From Methanosarcina sp. DH2 (GTDB taxonomy: Archaea; Halobacteriota; Methanosarcinia; Methanosarcinales; Methanosarcinaceae), in contig NZ_WJBI01000012.1 of assembly GCF_020804225.1 (NCBI RefSeq), forward strand, positions 88,903-152,902: 64,000 nucleotides of DNA. The letters run 5' to 3'. The number at the start of each line of letters is the position of its first letter. Within the stretch, counting starts at the first letter, position 1. Below are positions 56,031 to 63,864 of the stretch, in pieces. The translations under genes and the position numbers were made by a program. The notes below the pieces were generated by a model, which did not search any database, was not told the origin of the DNA, and saw only the letters and a list, made by a program, of their open reading frames with translations.

Positions 56031-56831
56031 TTACCTTAGAGTCATTCCTTCAAGGGCGACTGTATATTCTTTACTCTTTTCATTATATCTTATAGAATAG
56101 CTTGTAGGGTAATAGGCATTTATCGGATAGCTTTCCGGCAGCTTAAGAGGGCTTGTTAATTCAGGCTTCGTTTCAAGGAAATCTATGGTAACCATCGGTT
56201 CGACAAACACCATCTCTCCATCATAAAAGCCATAGATGAAGGTTTCTCCGAAAGGCTGTCCGCTGAATTCGGGAGAAGTCGGATCAATCCAGTGTGCTCC
56301 CATCCTGGGAACCCCTCCAGGGGTTGAGACATACCCTTCCGGAATAAATTCTGGTTCCGGCTCTTTCTCCAGGTTTGCCATATCCTCTTCAGTTGCCGTT
56401 ATTCTGTCCCGCTCCTTTTGACCTATCATGTAAAAGTGGACATCAAAGTGCGCACTGTCATAGATTCCCTGAGGTTCATGCCCTTCCGGGTTCCAGTCAA
56501 TCCCTATATGGTCATAAGCAGTAGCTGAAGCTTCTTCGGGGAGGGGAAGTATATATTCCACAATCTCTCCTTCAGGCAGGCCTGAGAGGGCAAGTTCCGT
56601 GAAATTTATCCCTATTGCAGAAGGGTTCCCTTCAGCATCAAGAGTAACCCATGAATAAACTATTCCGTCCCCCAGGGACTTGCTTTCCCCTTTAAATGTT
56701 TCAGGCAGGGATTGAGTTTCTTCTGCTTGAGCTTTAACCTCTACCTGAGAATCTTCTTCGGCACATCCTGAAAATACAAGCATTGTTAACATAAGCATAC
56801 ATAAATAAAACACAGTTCTGCTCTTCTTCAT
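56031..56831 (-). CDS. Lipoprotein, possibly TTHB210-like domain (266 aa)
   Basis: A lipoprotein signal with lipobox VFSGC (about residue 24) is followed by an acidic linker. The folded part (about 45-266) has LGDGIVYSWVTLDAEGNPSA, IGINFTELALSGLP, then HFDVHFYMIGQKERDRI and MGAHWIDPTSPEFSGQPFGE. This pattern reminds me of TTHB210-like (DUF5602) domains. Role unknown. ATG 56831 follows GGGGGGTAAT; a longer frame upstream overlaps the preceding gene and is not used. It begins 23 bases after the IscU-DUF59 gene and is likely in the same transcript. Confidence 0.7.
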   Translation of the reverse strand: MKKSRTVFYLCMLMLTMLVFSGCAEEDSQVEVKAQAEETQSLPETFKGESKSLGDGIVYSWVTLDAEGNPSAIGINFTELALSGLPEGEIVEYILPLPEEASATAYDHIGIDWNPEGHEPQGIYDSAHFDVHFYMIGQKERDRITATEEDMANLEKEPEPEFIPEGYVSTPGGVPRMGAHWIDPTSPEFSGQPFGETFIYGFYDGEMVFVEPMVTIDFLETKPELTSPLKLPESYPINAYYPTSYSIRYNEKSKEYTVALEGMTLR

Positions 56832-56854
56832 ATTACCCCCCGTGAAGAATGTAT

Positions 56855-57514
56855 TCAGGCTGTAAATACTACGTCTACTCTTTCCACATCCCACAAAGAC
56901 CCCAGTTTTTCCATTATATCCTCTTTTATTGAAGGAGCAAATTGGTGGTCTGCAGGCAGGTCAATAACTACCCTGACAACTCCAGCTTCAACACTCGTTT
57001 TAAGGATAAGGTTCGTGCGGATAACATCAAGCCCGGTTAATGGGTTCATAACGTGCTTGAGCCTCTGCTGGATAACTTCTTCTGTTGTAGTTTCTTTCTC
57101 GGTCACAAGCCCATGTTTTTCTTCGTAATCACGGATAGCAGCACGCAGGCCCTCAACTGCAAGCACGGAGCAGTGGGCTTTGATCGGAGGAAGTCCACCC
57201 AGTTCTTCAGAAGCCTGCTTCCAGGTTATTTTCTTTGCTTCATCCAGGGTTTTTCCCCGAGCAAGGTCCGTGATTACGGATCCTGTGGCAATATTAGATG
57301 CACAGCCGTAAGATTCGAATTTGACATCCTCAATAACCTTTGTCTCGGGCTCAACCTTAATATATACGGCAACCATATCCCCGCATGCCGGACTTCCTTC
57401 CAGGCCTTTTCCGTCAGGATTTTCTATCTTCCCTACATTATGCGGGTTCCTGAAATGCTCTAGCACTTTTTCGCTATAAGGAAACCTCATCTCACTTTTC
57501 TTTTCTACTTTCAT
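56855..57514 (-). CDS. IscU-type scaffold fused to a DUF59/MIP18 domain (219 aa)
   Basis: Residues ~10-135 form an IscU/NifU-N scaffold: PYSEKVLEHFRNPHNVGKI, then SPACGDMVAVYI (Cys44, Asp46), SYGCASNIATGS (Cys71) and IKAHCSVLAVEGL (Cys115), the full set of Fe-S assembly ligands. Residues ~145-219 match the DUF59/MIP18 (SufT-like) fold: VIQQRLKHVMNPLTGLDVIR and ADHQFAPSIKEDIMEKL. NifU proteins usually carry a different C-terminal domain with CxxC, so this fusion is unusual. ATG 57514 follows AGGAGAG. It lies downstream of the NifS-like gene (67 base gap). Confidence 0.85.
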   Translation of the reverse strand: MKVEKKSEMRFPYSEKVLEHFRNPHNVGKIENPDGKGLEGSPACGDMVAVYIKVEPETKVIEDVKFESYGCASNIATGSVITDLARGKTLDEAKKITWKQASEELGGLPPIKAHCSVLAVEGLRAAIRDYEEKHGLVTEKETTTEEVIQQRLKHVMNPLTGLDVIRTNLILKTSVEAGVVRVVIDLPADHQFAPSIKEDIMEKLGSLWDVERVDVVFTA

Positions 57515-57581
57515 ATTCTGCTCTCTCCTTTCTTTTCTGTTCCTTCTTTGCCCTTTCTCTGTGCTTTCCTTCTTTTTTGGC

Positions 57582-58736
57582 TCATTTTCTTGCAAGCGGG
57601 CTTATTTCCCTGAGTCTTGCCACAATTTCACTCATAGCATCAATTGCCGCATCTGCATCTTCCATGCGGTTATAACGCCCGAAAGTAAAGCGTACTGAGC
57701 CGTGGGCTCTTTCATGATCTCCTCCAATTCCCCTTATAACATGACTGGCTTCAAGGGAGCGGCTAAAACAGGCCGAACCCGTGCTCACTGCAAATCCTCT
57801 CATGTCCATGTGCAGGGTTACGGATTCTCCTTCCACATAATGGAAAGTCAGGTTTGCGTTCTGAGGCAGACGTTTTTCCCGGCTCCCGTTAAGAGCGACA
57901 TCCGAAATTTCGGAAAGAGCTCTTTCAATTACTCTATCTCTCATGGCCTCAAGCTGCCGGGTCTCGTCTTCGGTTACAAGTTCTACTGCTGTTGCAAAAC
58001 CTACGGCTCCCGGAATATTTTCCACTCCTGCTCTCATATTAAATTCCTGAAAGCCTCCGTCCATGAATTTAGTTATGGGCGTATCTTTCCGGACATAGAG
58101 TGCACCTATCCCCCTGGGACCGTGAATCGTATGGGCAGCTAATGTCACGAGATCAACAGGTAGTTCCTTCATATTAAGGGGAAGCCGGGTAAAGCTATGG
58201 GTAGCATCGGTATGCAGGAGCACATCCTTTTCTTCACAGATCTCAGAAATAGCCTTCAGGTCCTGGGCAGTCCCTATCTCCTGATTGGCGTACTGGATAG
58301 AGACGAGGGCGGTTTCTTTTGTAATTGCACTTTTGAGCCCTTCAAGGTCTACAAACCCTTCTGCATCCACATCCAGATAAGTCACTTCAAATCCCTGTTT
58401 CTGGAGGGCTTTTGCCGTATTTAATACAGGGAAATCTTCTATCTTTGAGACGATAATATGCCTGCCTTTCTTTTCCTTAAGAGCCCAGGCTGCTCCTTTT
58501 AGTGCCATATTGCTTGATTCCGTATCCCCTGAAGTAAAGATTATTTCTTCTGAACTCGCACCAAGCCTTGAGGCTATACTTTCCCTGGAGCTTTCGAGCC
58601 CTTCTTTTGCATCGATGCCCATAGAATAGCCAAACTCGGATGTTGCTACCGCATAAGTATCAAAAAAGTAAGGCTTCATTGCCTCGAGCACTCTCTCATC
58701 CAGCCGTGTGCATGCAGCATTGTCAAGATAGATCAT
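57582..58736 (-). CDS. NifS/IscS-like protein lacking the PLP lysine (384 aa)
   Basis: Full-length class V aminotransferase fold of the cysteine desulfurase group: MIYLDNAACTRLDERVLEAM, FTSGDTESSNMALKGA, VSIQYANQEIGTAQDL, LLHTDATHSFTRLP. The active-site block reads TLAAHTIHGPRGIGALYVR, so the PLP-binding Lys of the family (SAHK or SGHK) is Thr203. The stacking His (EHKAVL in IscS) is Asp101 (EDFPVL), and the family's Gln after DAT is His180. The sulfur-carrying Cys is kept (STGSACFSRSLEASHVI, Cys323). It probably cannot work as a PLP-dependent desulfurase. Archaeoglobus fulgidus IscS is a known case with a replaced PLP lysine. Its role may be structural, donating Cys323 as a cluster ligand beside IscU. 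Confidence 0.9.
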   Translation of the reverse strand: MIYLDNAACTRLDERVLEAMKPYFFDTYAVATSEFGYSMGIDAKEGLESSRESIASRLGASSEEIIFTSGDTESSNMALKGAAWALKEKKGRHIIVSKIEDFPVLNTAKALQKQGFEVTYLDVDAEGFVDLEGLKSAITKETALVSIQYANQEIGTAQDLKAISEICEEKDVLLHTDATHSFTRLPLNMKELPVDLVTLAAHTIHGPRGIGALYVRKDTPITKFMDGGFQEFNMRAGVENIPGAVGFATAVELVTEDETRQLEAMRDRVIERALSEISDVALNGSREKRLPQNANLTFHYVEGESVTLHMDMRGFAVSTGSACFSRSLEASHVIRGIGGDHERAHGSVRFTFGRYNRMEDADAAIDAMSEIVARLREISPLARK

Positions 58737-59054
58737 ATTTTCAAATATTTCTTTCCCCTCCTCAGATCATACCATAAAATCAATTCCGGTAGCCAGATTT
58801 CTACCAGCTTTAATTAAATTTCTGGCCTCCTTTAGTAAAATTATACTGGTCTTCTATAAAATCTAATGTTTTAATAAAATTTTAAATGCCTCCATCTGAA
58901 CTTCGGGCTTTTTTAGATTGAATTCTATATTTTCAACTAAATTCTAACACGATGGGTTTATAAACGGAAAAATGTAGTAAGGCTCAGAGTGAAAGCGAAA
59001 CCCTGAAGGAAATCAGAAACATTGCGACAATTTTAATTTCAAACTCTCGCAGAA
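58737..59054. other. Promoter region of the NifS-like/IscU-like pair
   Basis: 318 bases with a possible TATA element GGTTTATAAACGG near 58955. No gene. Confidence 0.4.
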
Positions 59055-59474
59055 TTAGATAAAGAGGGTTATGTTCGCGTCCCTTGCTTCATGGATGTAC
59101 GTACCAACAGCTCCCCATTCATCCACCCATTCCGTTCTAATCTCCTCCTTCGAGATACCCATTATCTCCATGGTCATTTCGCAGGCTATTATCTTTCCTC
59201 CAAGTTCTTTGAAATCACTCATCAGCTTTTCAAGTGAGACGACATGGGCTTTGCTCATCCTCTGCTTGACCATATACCTGCCAGCACCCATCATGTTCAT
59301 TTTGGAAAGCGGCCCCTTTTCCAGCTCTCCTTTTTTAAGCCGCATGAGACCCCAGAAAGTGAAGTATATGGAGGCTTCCATACCCATTGCCAGGGCTCCG
59401 TTTGCAATTATAAGCGCACTGTATACCTTGTCCATATCCCCGCTATGCAGGATAATAACTGCCTTTTCCCCCAT
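59055..59474 (-). CDS. DsrE/F-like sulfur-relay protein (139 aa)
   Basis: DsrE-like fold: KAVIILHSGDMDKVYSALII, ANGALAMGMEASIYFTFWGL, then ELGGKIIACEMTMEIMGISK with one Cys (IACEM) at the site where DsrE proteins carry the sulfur-binding Cys. The Met-rich middle (LSKMNMMGAGRYMVKQRMS) is typical of the membrane-associated DsrE group. It likely passes sulfane sulfur with the TusA-like protein, whose gene ends 18 bases upstream. GGAGAGGAGGGG precedes ATG 59474. Confidence 0.85.
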   Translation of the reverse strand: MGEKAVIILHSGDMDKVYSALIIANGALAMGMEASIYFTFWGLMRLKKGELEKGPLSKMNMMGAGRYMVKQRMSKAHVVSLEKLMSDFKELGGKIIACEMTMEIMGISKEEIRTEWVDEWGAVGTYIHEARDANITLFI

Positions 59475-59492
59475 TTCCCCTCCTCTCCGGTC

Positions 59493-59720
59493 TTACCTCC
59501 GGATCTTTATCTCCCACTCTTTTCCTCCCTCTTTGTCTTTAATCTCCAGCACCTTGAGCCCCATCGACTCACATGCCATGGGAATCTCTTTTTTTGATGC
59601 CGGATGCGTACCTTTTACTATCACAAGGTCTCCTGGAGAAGCTCTTTTGAACGCTTTTCTGCACTCTACCAGTGGAACCGGGCAGGTTTGCCCTCTAACA
59701 TCTACTTCCATTTCTGCCAT
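59493..59720 (-). CDS. tusA: TusA/SirA-family sulfur carrier (75 aa)
   Basis: Small alpha/beta protein with the defining CPVP motif: VDVRGQTCPVPLVECRKAFK, Cys13 carrying persulfide. Residues after it (GDLVIVKGTHPASKKEIPMA) and the strand LEIKDKEGGKEWEIKI complete the fold. TusA passes sulfur to partners such as DsrE. ATG 59720 follows GGGGG. First gene of the DsrE/NifS-like/IscU-like neighbourhood, all on the minus strand, which supports a joint sulfur-transfer job. Confidence 0.9.
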   Translation of the reverse strand: MAEMEVDVRGQTCPVPLVECRKAFKRASPGDLVIVKGTHPASKKEIPMACESMGLKVLEIKDKEGGKEWEIKIRR

Positions 59721-59911
59721 TATTCTTACCCCCTAAATAAAAGAATGGAAGGTCTTTGAAGATGATTGTGTCTTCTTCACCTAAGTTCACTATATTCCAA
59801 AAAATATATTATCGTTTCGTACTTAAAATCTTACCCGGGAGATATCTTTTCCTATCAGGTTATTTGCCCATTTCTTGCCAGGGAATTCACTTGAAGCTTT
59901 TAATTTTTTCC

Positions 59912-60331
59912 TCACAGAGCTTTTCGTATTTTTTCCGCAACTTCCTCCAGATTGGTTCTATCGGGTTCGGTCCATACAATTGATTTTATTCCTCTTCCCC
60001 CATCCCCTTTCTTTCTGGGAATTACGTGTACATGTACATGAGGGACTTCCTGTCCTGCTACTTCCCCGTTATTAACGCCGATGTTCGATCCTTCTGCTGA
60101 AAACGCTTTCTCAACCGCAGCCGTAACTTTTCTTGCAGCTTCAAAAAGCCGGGCAACATCTTCTGCATCCATTTCCACAAAGCGGCTGAAATGTTTTCTA
60201 GGAGCCACAAGCGTATGCCCCTCACTTGCCGGATGTATATCAAGAAATGCGTAAACTGCATCATCTTCATATATCCTGTTTGAAGGGATTTCCCCTGAGA
60301 TTATCTTGCAAAAAAGGCAGTTTTCTGTCAT
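59912..60331 (-). CDS. HIT-family nucleotide hydrolase (139 aa)
   Basis: Classical HIT protein: CLFCKIISGEIPSNRIYEDD, AFLDIHPASEGHTLVAPRKH and the catalytic VPHVHVHVIPRKKGDG (H-x-H-x-H). It hydrolyses nucleoside phosphoramidates or dinucleotides such as AMP-lysine. The CxxC-like start (CLFC) may bind zinc with a later His. ATG 60331 follows GGGGATA; the frame opens 11 codons earlier but that leader does not fit. It lies about 190 bases upstream of tusA on the same strand; a functional link is not shown. Confidence 0.9.
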   Translation of the reverse strand: MTENCLFCKIISGEIPSNRIYEDDAVYAFLDIHPASEGHTLVAPRKHFSRFVEMDAEDVARLFEAARKVTAAVEKAFSAEGSNIGVNNGEVAGQEVPHVHVHVIPRKKGDGGRGIKSIVWTEPDRTNLEEVAEKIRKAL

Positions 60332-60549
60332 ATGGTATCCCCATAAAGGTTTAGGAGAGTACACTTATATCAGGGTTCTGTTTCTTTAACTTTAAGGGGA
60401 AGTCTACTTCCTCGATGCGAATAAGCAGGAATGAGCAGTTTACTAAGTTTTATTACTATCCTGGTATCAACTCTCTCTATACTATTATACTGTAGTTTGA
60501 AATTTATTTTTCTTAGCATCGAATAAGAATCCGGGAGAGTACCATTAGT

Positions 60550-60861
60550 ATGATCGGTTACATTGCAGGTGCCCTGACAACTATAGCCTTTGCCCCTCAG
60601 CTCATAAAAGCCCTGACTACGAAATCCACAAAGAATGTATCTCTTCTAATGCTGCTTTGCTCGACTTCTGGCATGGCTCTCTGGCTGCTCCATGGAATTC
60701 ATGTAAACGGTTCCGCAATAATTGCTGCAAACAGCGTTTCCGTTATACTGGCTGCTTCTCTTCTCGGGCTCAAGCTTAAAAATGACTGTGCAGGTTTAAT
60801 TTTCGAGTTCAGCGAAAAGATGCAGGAATCTGAAAATAAAAGTGCTTCTATCCGGAAGTGA
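60550..60861 (+). CDS. SemiSWEET / PQ-loop small transporter (103 aa)
   Basis: Three hydrophobic helices of the SemiSWEET type. The first ends in the PQ motif (IAGALTTIAFAPQLIKAL), followed by TKSTKNVSLLMLLCSTSGMA and IIAANSVSVILAASLLGLKL. Dimers of such proteins move sugars or similar solutes. The last ~20 residues are polar. GGGAG lies before ATG 60550. Confidence 0.85.
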   Translation: MIGYIAGALTTIAFAPQLIKALTTKSTKNVSLLMLLCSTSGMALWLLHGIHVNGSAIIAANSVSVILAASLLGLKLKNDCAGLIFEFSEKMQESENKSASIRK

Positions 60862-60953
60862 ATTATGATGGCTCAACTATATATTAAATCAATCGTTAAA
60901 TCAAATTTATGTTAGTTTCCGGTTCGACTTGCTTTAACATGGGGGTATAAACA

Positions 60954-61310
60954 ATGGGTAGAACCATAAGTGGTGCCTTAATAGGTATGGTCTGTACTTT
61001 AATTTTTTACTTTATTCCTGTCGTAAATGCAATAGCTCCTCTTCTGGGAGGTTTACTGGCTGGTTATTATGCAGACGGAGGCTTTGAAGGAGGACTTAAG
61101 TCCGGAGTCCTGATGACGGTTTTCATGATAATCCCTGGCTTTCTTCTTGGGGGAATCCTTGGGACCGTGCTACGTGAATCTCCTGTTCTGGGAGGGTTTG
61201 TAGCAGCTTCTGCTTTAATAATCACAATGGTTATTGTAGCTCATACCGCGATAACAGGCATAATTGGCTCTATAATCGGGGCTCTTCTGGCTGGAAGAAA
61301 AGTTATCTGA
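60954..61310 (+). CDS. DUF5518 membrane protein (118 aa)
   Basis: Four hydrophobic helices rich in Gly and Ala: GALIGMVCTLIFYFIPVVNA, IAPLLGGLLAGYYADGGFEG, VLMTVFMIIPGFLLGGILGT and ITGIIGSIIGALLAGRKVI. The GGLLAGYYADGG loop is the mark of DUF5518 proteins in archaea. Function unknown. GGGGG lies ten bases before ATG 60954. Confidence 0.75.
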   Translation: MGRTISGALIGMVCTLIFYFIPVVNAIAPLLGGLLAGYYADGGFEGGLKSGVLMTVFMIIPGFLLGGILGTVLRESPVLGGFVAASALIITMVIVAHTAITGIIGSIIGALLAGRKVI

Positions 61311-61379
61311 GAGGATTGATCTATCCTAAAGTTAAAAATCTGTATATTGATAAAGCAGGCTATGTGGTAAAAGGATATT

Positions 61380-61486
61380 TCAACAGGTGAACTACACCTA
61401 CCTAAAATCTTCGTAAACTCAGATTTTTGAGGAAGGTGCTTCCTGCTTCATACTAGGCGGTTGCCGTTTATTCCTAGTCCACAGGC
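61380..61486 (-). other. Likely right end and guide-RNA region of the TnpB element
   Basis: The ~100 bases past the tnpB stop are GC-richer than the surroundings, and CGTAG/CTACG forms a small hairpin at about 61492-61504. In IS200/IS605 elements the guide (omega/re) RNA spans the tnpB 3' end and the right end. The exact end cannot be fixed here. Confidence 0.35.
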
Positions 61487-62331
61487 TCAAACCGTAGTCC
61501 CTACGGCGAATTTCTTTATATTGATAGCTGCATTAATGTCCCTATCATGCAAAACATTACAGGAAGGACAAAGCCACTCTCTAATATCTTCTGTCAAATT
61601 TGGATGCTTATAACCACAAACGCTACAAGTTTTTGAAGATGATTCCCATTGACCTATCTTCAAAACTGTTTTACCAGACCATTCAGCTTTGTATGTTAAT
61701 TTTTGCACGAAAGAATACCATGCTGAATCACTAATAGCCTGTGCTAATTTGTGGTTCTTTTTCATTCCTTTAATATTTAAAGTTTCAACTGCTACTGCTT
61801 GGTTTTCGCTGATTAGCTTTTTTGAAACTTTATGTTGAAAGTCATGTCTCTGATTAGCAATTTTCTCGTGCAACTTAGCAAGTTTATATGCTGCCTTTCT
61901 ACGGTTTTTTGAACCTATGACTTTCCTGGAAACTCTTCTTTGCAAGAATTTCAATCTTTCAAGAGAAATTTTCAGGAATTTAGGATTATCTATTTTTTCT
62001 CCTGTAGAAAGAGTAGCAAAAGTCAAAAGTCCAACATCAACTCCAATCATTGTAGCATGGGAAAATGATTCAGGTTCAGGACATTTCTCTCCATCATCAG
62101 TTAAGATACTGATATAGTATTTTTCTGTAGGGGTTCTCGATACCGCTATTGTTTTTAGAAATTCAGAATTAGAATCACTTTTAATAATATTTCCTTCTAA
62201 TCCCATTTCCTTAAAAAGTTGCTTATGTATCTTAACTTTTATCCAGCCGATTTTTGGTAAATTAATTTTAGAGGTAGCAAAATTAATAATATAATGTTGT
62301 GGAATTTGGAAAGAGAAATGATTATCTCTTT
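61487..62331 (-). pseudogene. tnpB: tnpB, 3' part, split by the IS66 insertion
   Basis: Continuous frame from the insertion point to TGA at 61487, about 280 codons: NHFSFQIPQHYIINFA, INLPKIGWIKVKIHKQLFKE, then the RuvC-like nuclease. The three acidic sites are visible in TMIGVDVGLLTFATL (Asp), AVAVETLNIKGM (Glu) and HDRDINAAINI (Asp). The zinc finger is CSVCGYKHPN...WLCPSC. The first 145 or so residues lie beyond the IS66 element (63857 to the right edge). Removing the IS and one 8 bp duplication joins the halves in frame (NRKRD to NHFSF), so the gene was intact until the insertion. An internal ATG (62206) could still produce a fragment lacking the N-terminus. Confidence 0.9.
62324..62331. 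repeat. Target-site duplication, left copy
   Basis: ATCTCTTT directly before the IS66 left end; the same octamer follows the right end at 63857-63864. Confidence 0.9.
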
Positions 62332-62339
62332 GTAACTAT

Positions 62340-63770
62340 TCAGGGTATCGTTAACGGCGCTCCTTTGAGCGCCGCTATAATACCCTTTAAAACCGGCAAA
62401 TCGTTCTTTCTGATTGTAGAAATATATGCCCTAATTCTGCAGAAAGCTTGCGCTCCCAGTGTTTTTCTGGAAGTTCCTGATATCTTCTGCTGTAGTTTCA
62501 TCATCCTGATATCTCTTTCTGCCTGATTATTCTCAAACGGAACTTTCAAATCTGTCAGGAATTTAAGGATTTTTTCTCTATGTTCTATAAACCTATCCAG
62601 TAGATTCCTTGCTTTTGTTTTTGGATTCTTACCACGTTTTCCCTGTTTTTCAGGGTTTAGAGAATGTGGATTTTCGTCAACTCCTTTCATGATTACAGCA
62701 TCAAACCTTTCTTCTAACGCTTTAATTTGTTCAAAATCCAGTTCTTTTACCTGCTCTTTACATTCATCAGTATACTTTTTCATTTCAGTCAGTAGTTCAT
62801 TCATTTCTTTAGGCCACTGCTGTTTATAATTCTCTTCAATTCCAGTAAGTTCTCTCTGTAAATGAGCGTTACACAGAGCATGATCACAATTATAAACGTT
62901 GTAAGGTTTCCATCCATCATGAACTGCTGTTCCCTTAAATTCTGGAAGAATTCCCATAGCATCAATTGCTTCTGATCCTCTTTTTGGGTGAGAGAAATAA
63001 CAAGTATATTTGTCAGTAGAAGCTACGTGAAGCCAATGTCTTTTTCCTTCAATTTTCATACCAGTTTCATCAAAATTAACTACAGGAGAGATTAATAACT
63101 TCTCTCGAATAACGCTTTCAAATTCCTCTAAATTCTGGAAACATTCTCTTTCTGCTCTAATTATCGTGGCAGGACAGATTTTTATCCCCATAATGTCATT
63201 AAAAAACTCGGAAATTCTTTCATAGGGGATAAAATGATGATTTTTACAATAAATTGCTGAAGCTAAAATATTTGGACCATACTGAACTGGATATTTTACA
63301 GATTCAGGAAAAACAGCTTTATTTAATTTTCTGCAACAAGGACAGGTCTTAATCTGACTTTTATGTTCTGTAACAACTAGATTTACAGAGGGAATATCAA
63401 AGACCTGTCTTCTCTCATAAGCTTCAACTTCAACATCCTCAAGAGCACATCCACATTCTTTGCAGCGACTCAAAGAATGTTCAATTACCTACTCAGGTTC
63501 ATTAACCATATCAAGAGTTGTGCCTGGATGACCTTCCTGACCTCCAGGGTTCATGTCACTCTTTTTACGAAGACTCTTAGGATTAGGTTTCTCTTTGACA
63601 AAATAATCAGAAGAAGGAGGTCTACTGCTATTACGACTGGTTTGATTTAAACGAGATTCTAAGGATATCAATCTTTCAGTAAGCTCTTTAATTTGAGTTT
63701 CAAGACTCACAATATAAGCAATAACTTCAGGGTTTGAAACACATAAAGCAAGAATCTCTTCACGTTTCAC
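62340..63770 (-). CDS. tnpC: IS66 transposase (TnpC) with an in-frame UAG, candidate pyrrolysine protein (476 aa with readthrough)
   Basis: GTG 63770 opens a coiled-coil N-terminus (IKELTERLISLESRLNQTSR) and the IS66 mark SSRPPSSDYF, GGQEGHPGTT. Codon 94 is TAG (63489-63491). The frame then goes on unbroken: SRCKECGCALEDV and KTCPCCRKL (zinc finger), NFDETGMKIEGKRHWLHVAS (first Asp), TAVHDGWKPYNVYNCDHALC (second Asp) and NNQAERDIRMMKLQQKISGT (catalytic Glu), ending at TGA 62340 inside the inverted end. All else looks intact. In Methanosarcina UAG can be decoded as pyrrolysine, and UAG-containing transposases have been proposed. Otherwise internal start at TTG 63473 would give a protein without the N-terminal part. 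A TATA-like ATATAAAAT about 20 bases before GTG suggests a leaderless transcript. Confidence 0.85.
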
Positions 63771-63798
63771 AAGTGAAAAAAGGAATCATTTTATATCC

Positions 63799-63825
63799 AA
63801 TTTTTCCTCGAAATGAGGAAAAATT
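63799..63825. terminator. Subterminal hairpin in the IS66 element
   Basis: AATTTTTCCTC, loop GAAAT, GAGGAAAAATT: an 11 bp perfect stem with T runs on both strands, placed between the right inverted end and the transposase promoter. It could stop transcription entering from the host gene. Confidence 0.6.
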
Positions 63826-63856
63826 GTAGCCTTCACAAAGCTACCTGAATAGTTAC

Positions 63857-63864
63857 ATCTCTTT
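63857..63864. repeat. Target-site duplication, right copy
   Basis: ATCTCTTT directly after the right inverted end, matching 62324-62331. Confidence 0.9.

Larger units (their letters stand above)
62332..63856 (-). mobile_element. IS66-family insertion sequence (1,525 bp)
   Basis: The ends are GTAACTATTCAGG (62332-62344) and its exact reverse complement (63844-63856), flanked by the 8 bp duplication ATCTCTTT, the duplication size known for IS66. It contains only a tnpC-type transposase gene, as in the ISBst12-like subgroup, with no tnpA or tnpB accessory genes. It sits inside the tnpB gene of another element. The clean duplication and undamaged flanks point to a recent insertion. Confidence 0.9.

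Noticed and set aside
55746..56039. 97-codon plus-strand frame after the CDF transporter
   Set aside because: It overlaps the end of the CDF gene, has low-complexity Ile codons from the ATT repeat, and shows no family resemblance.
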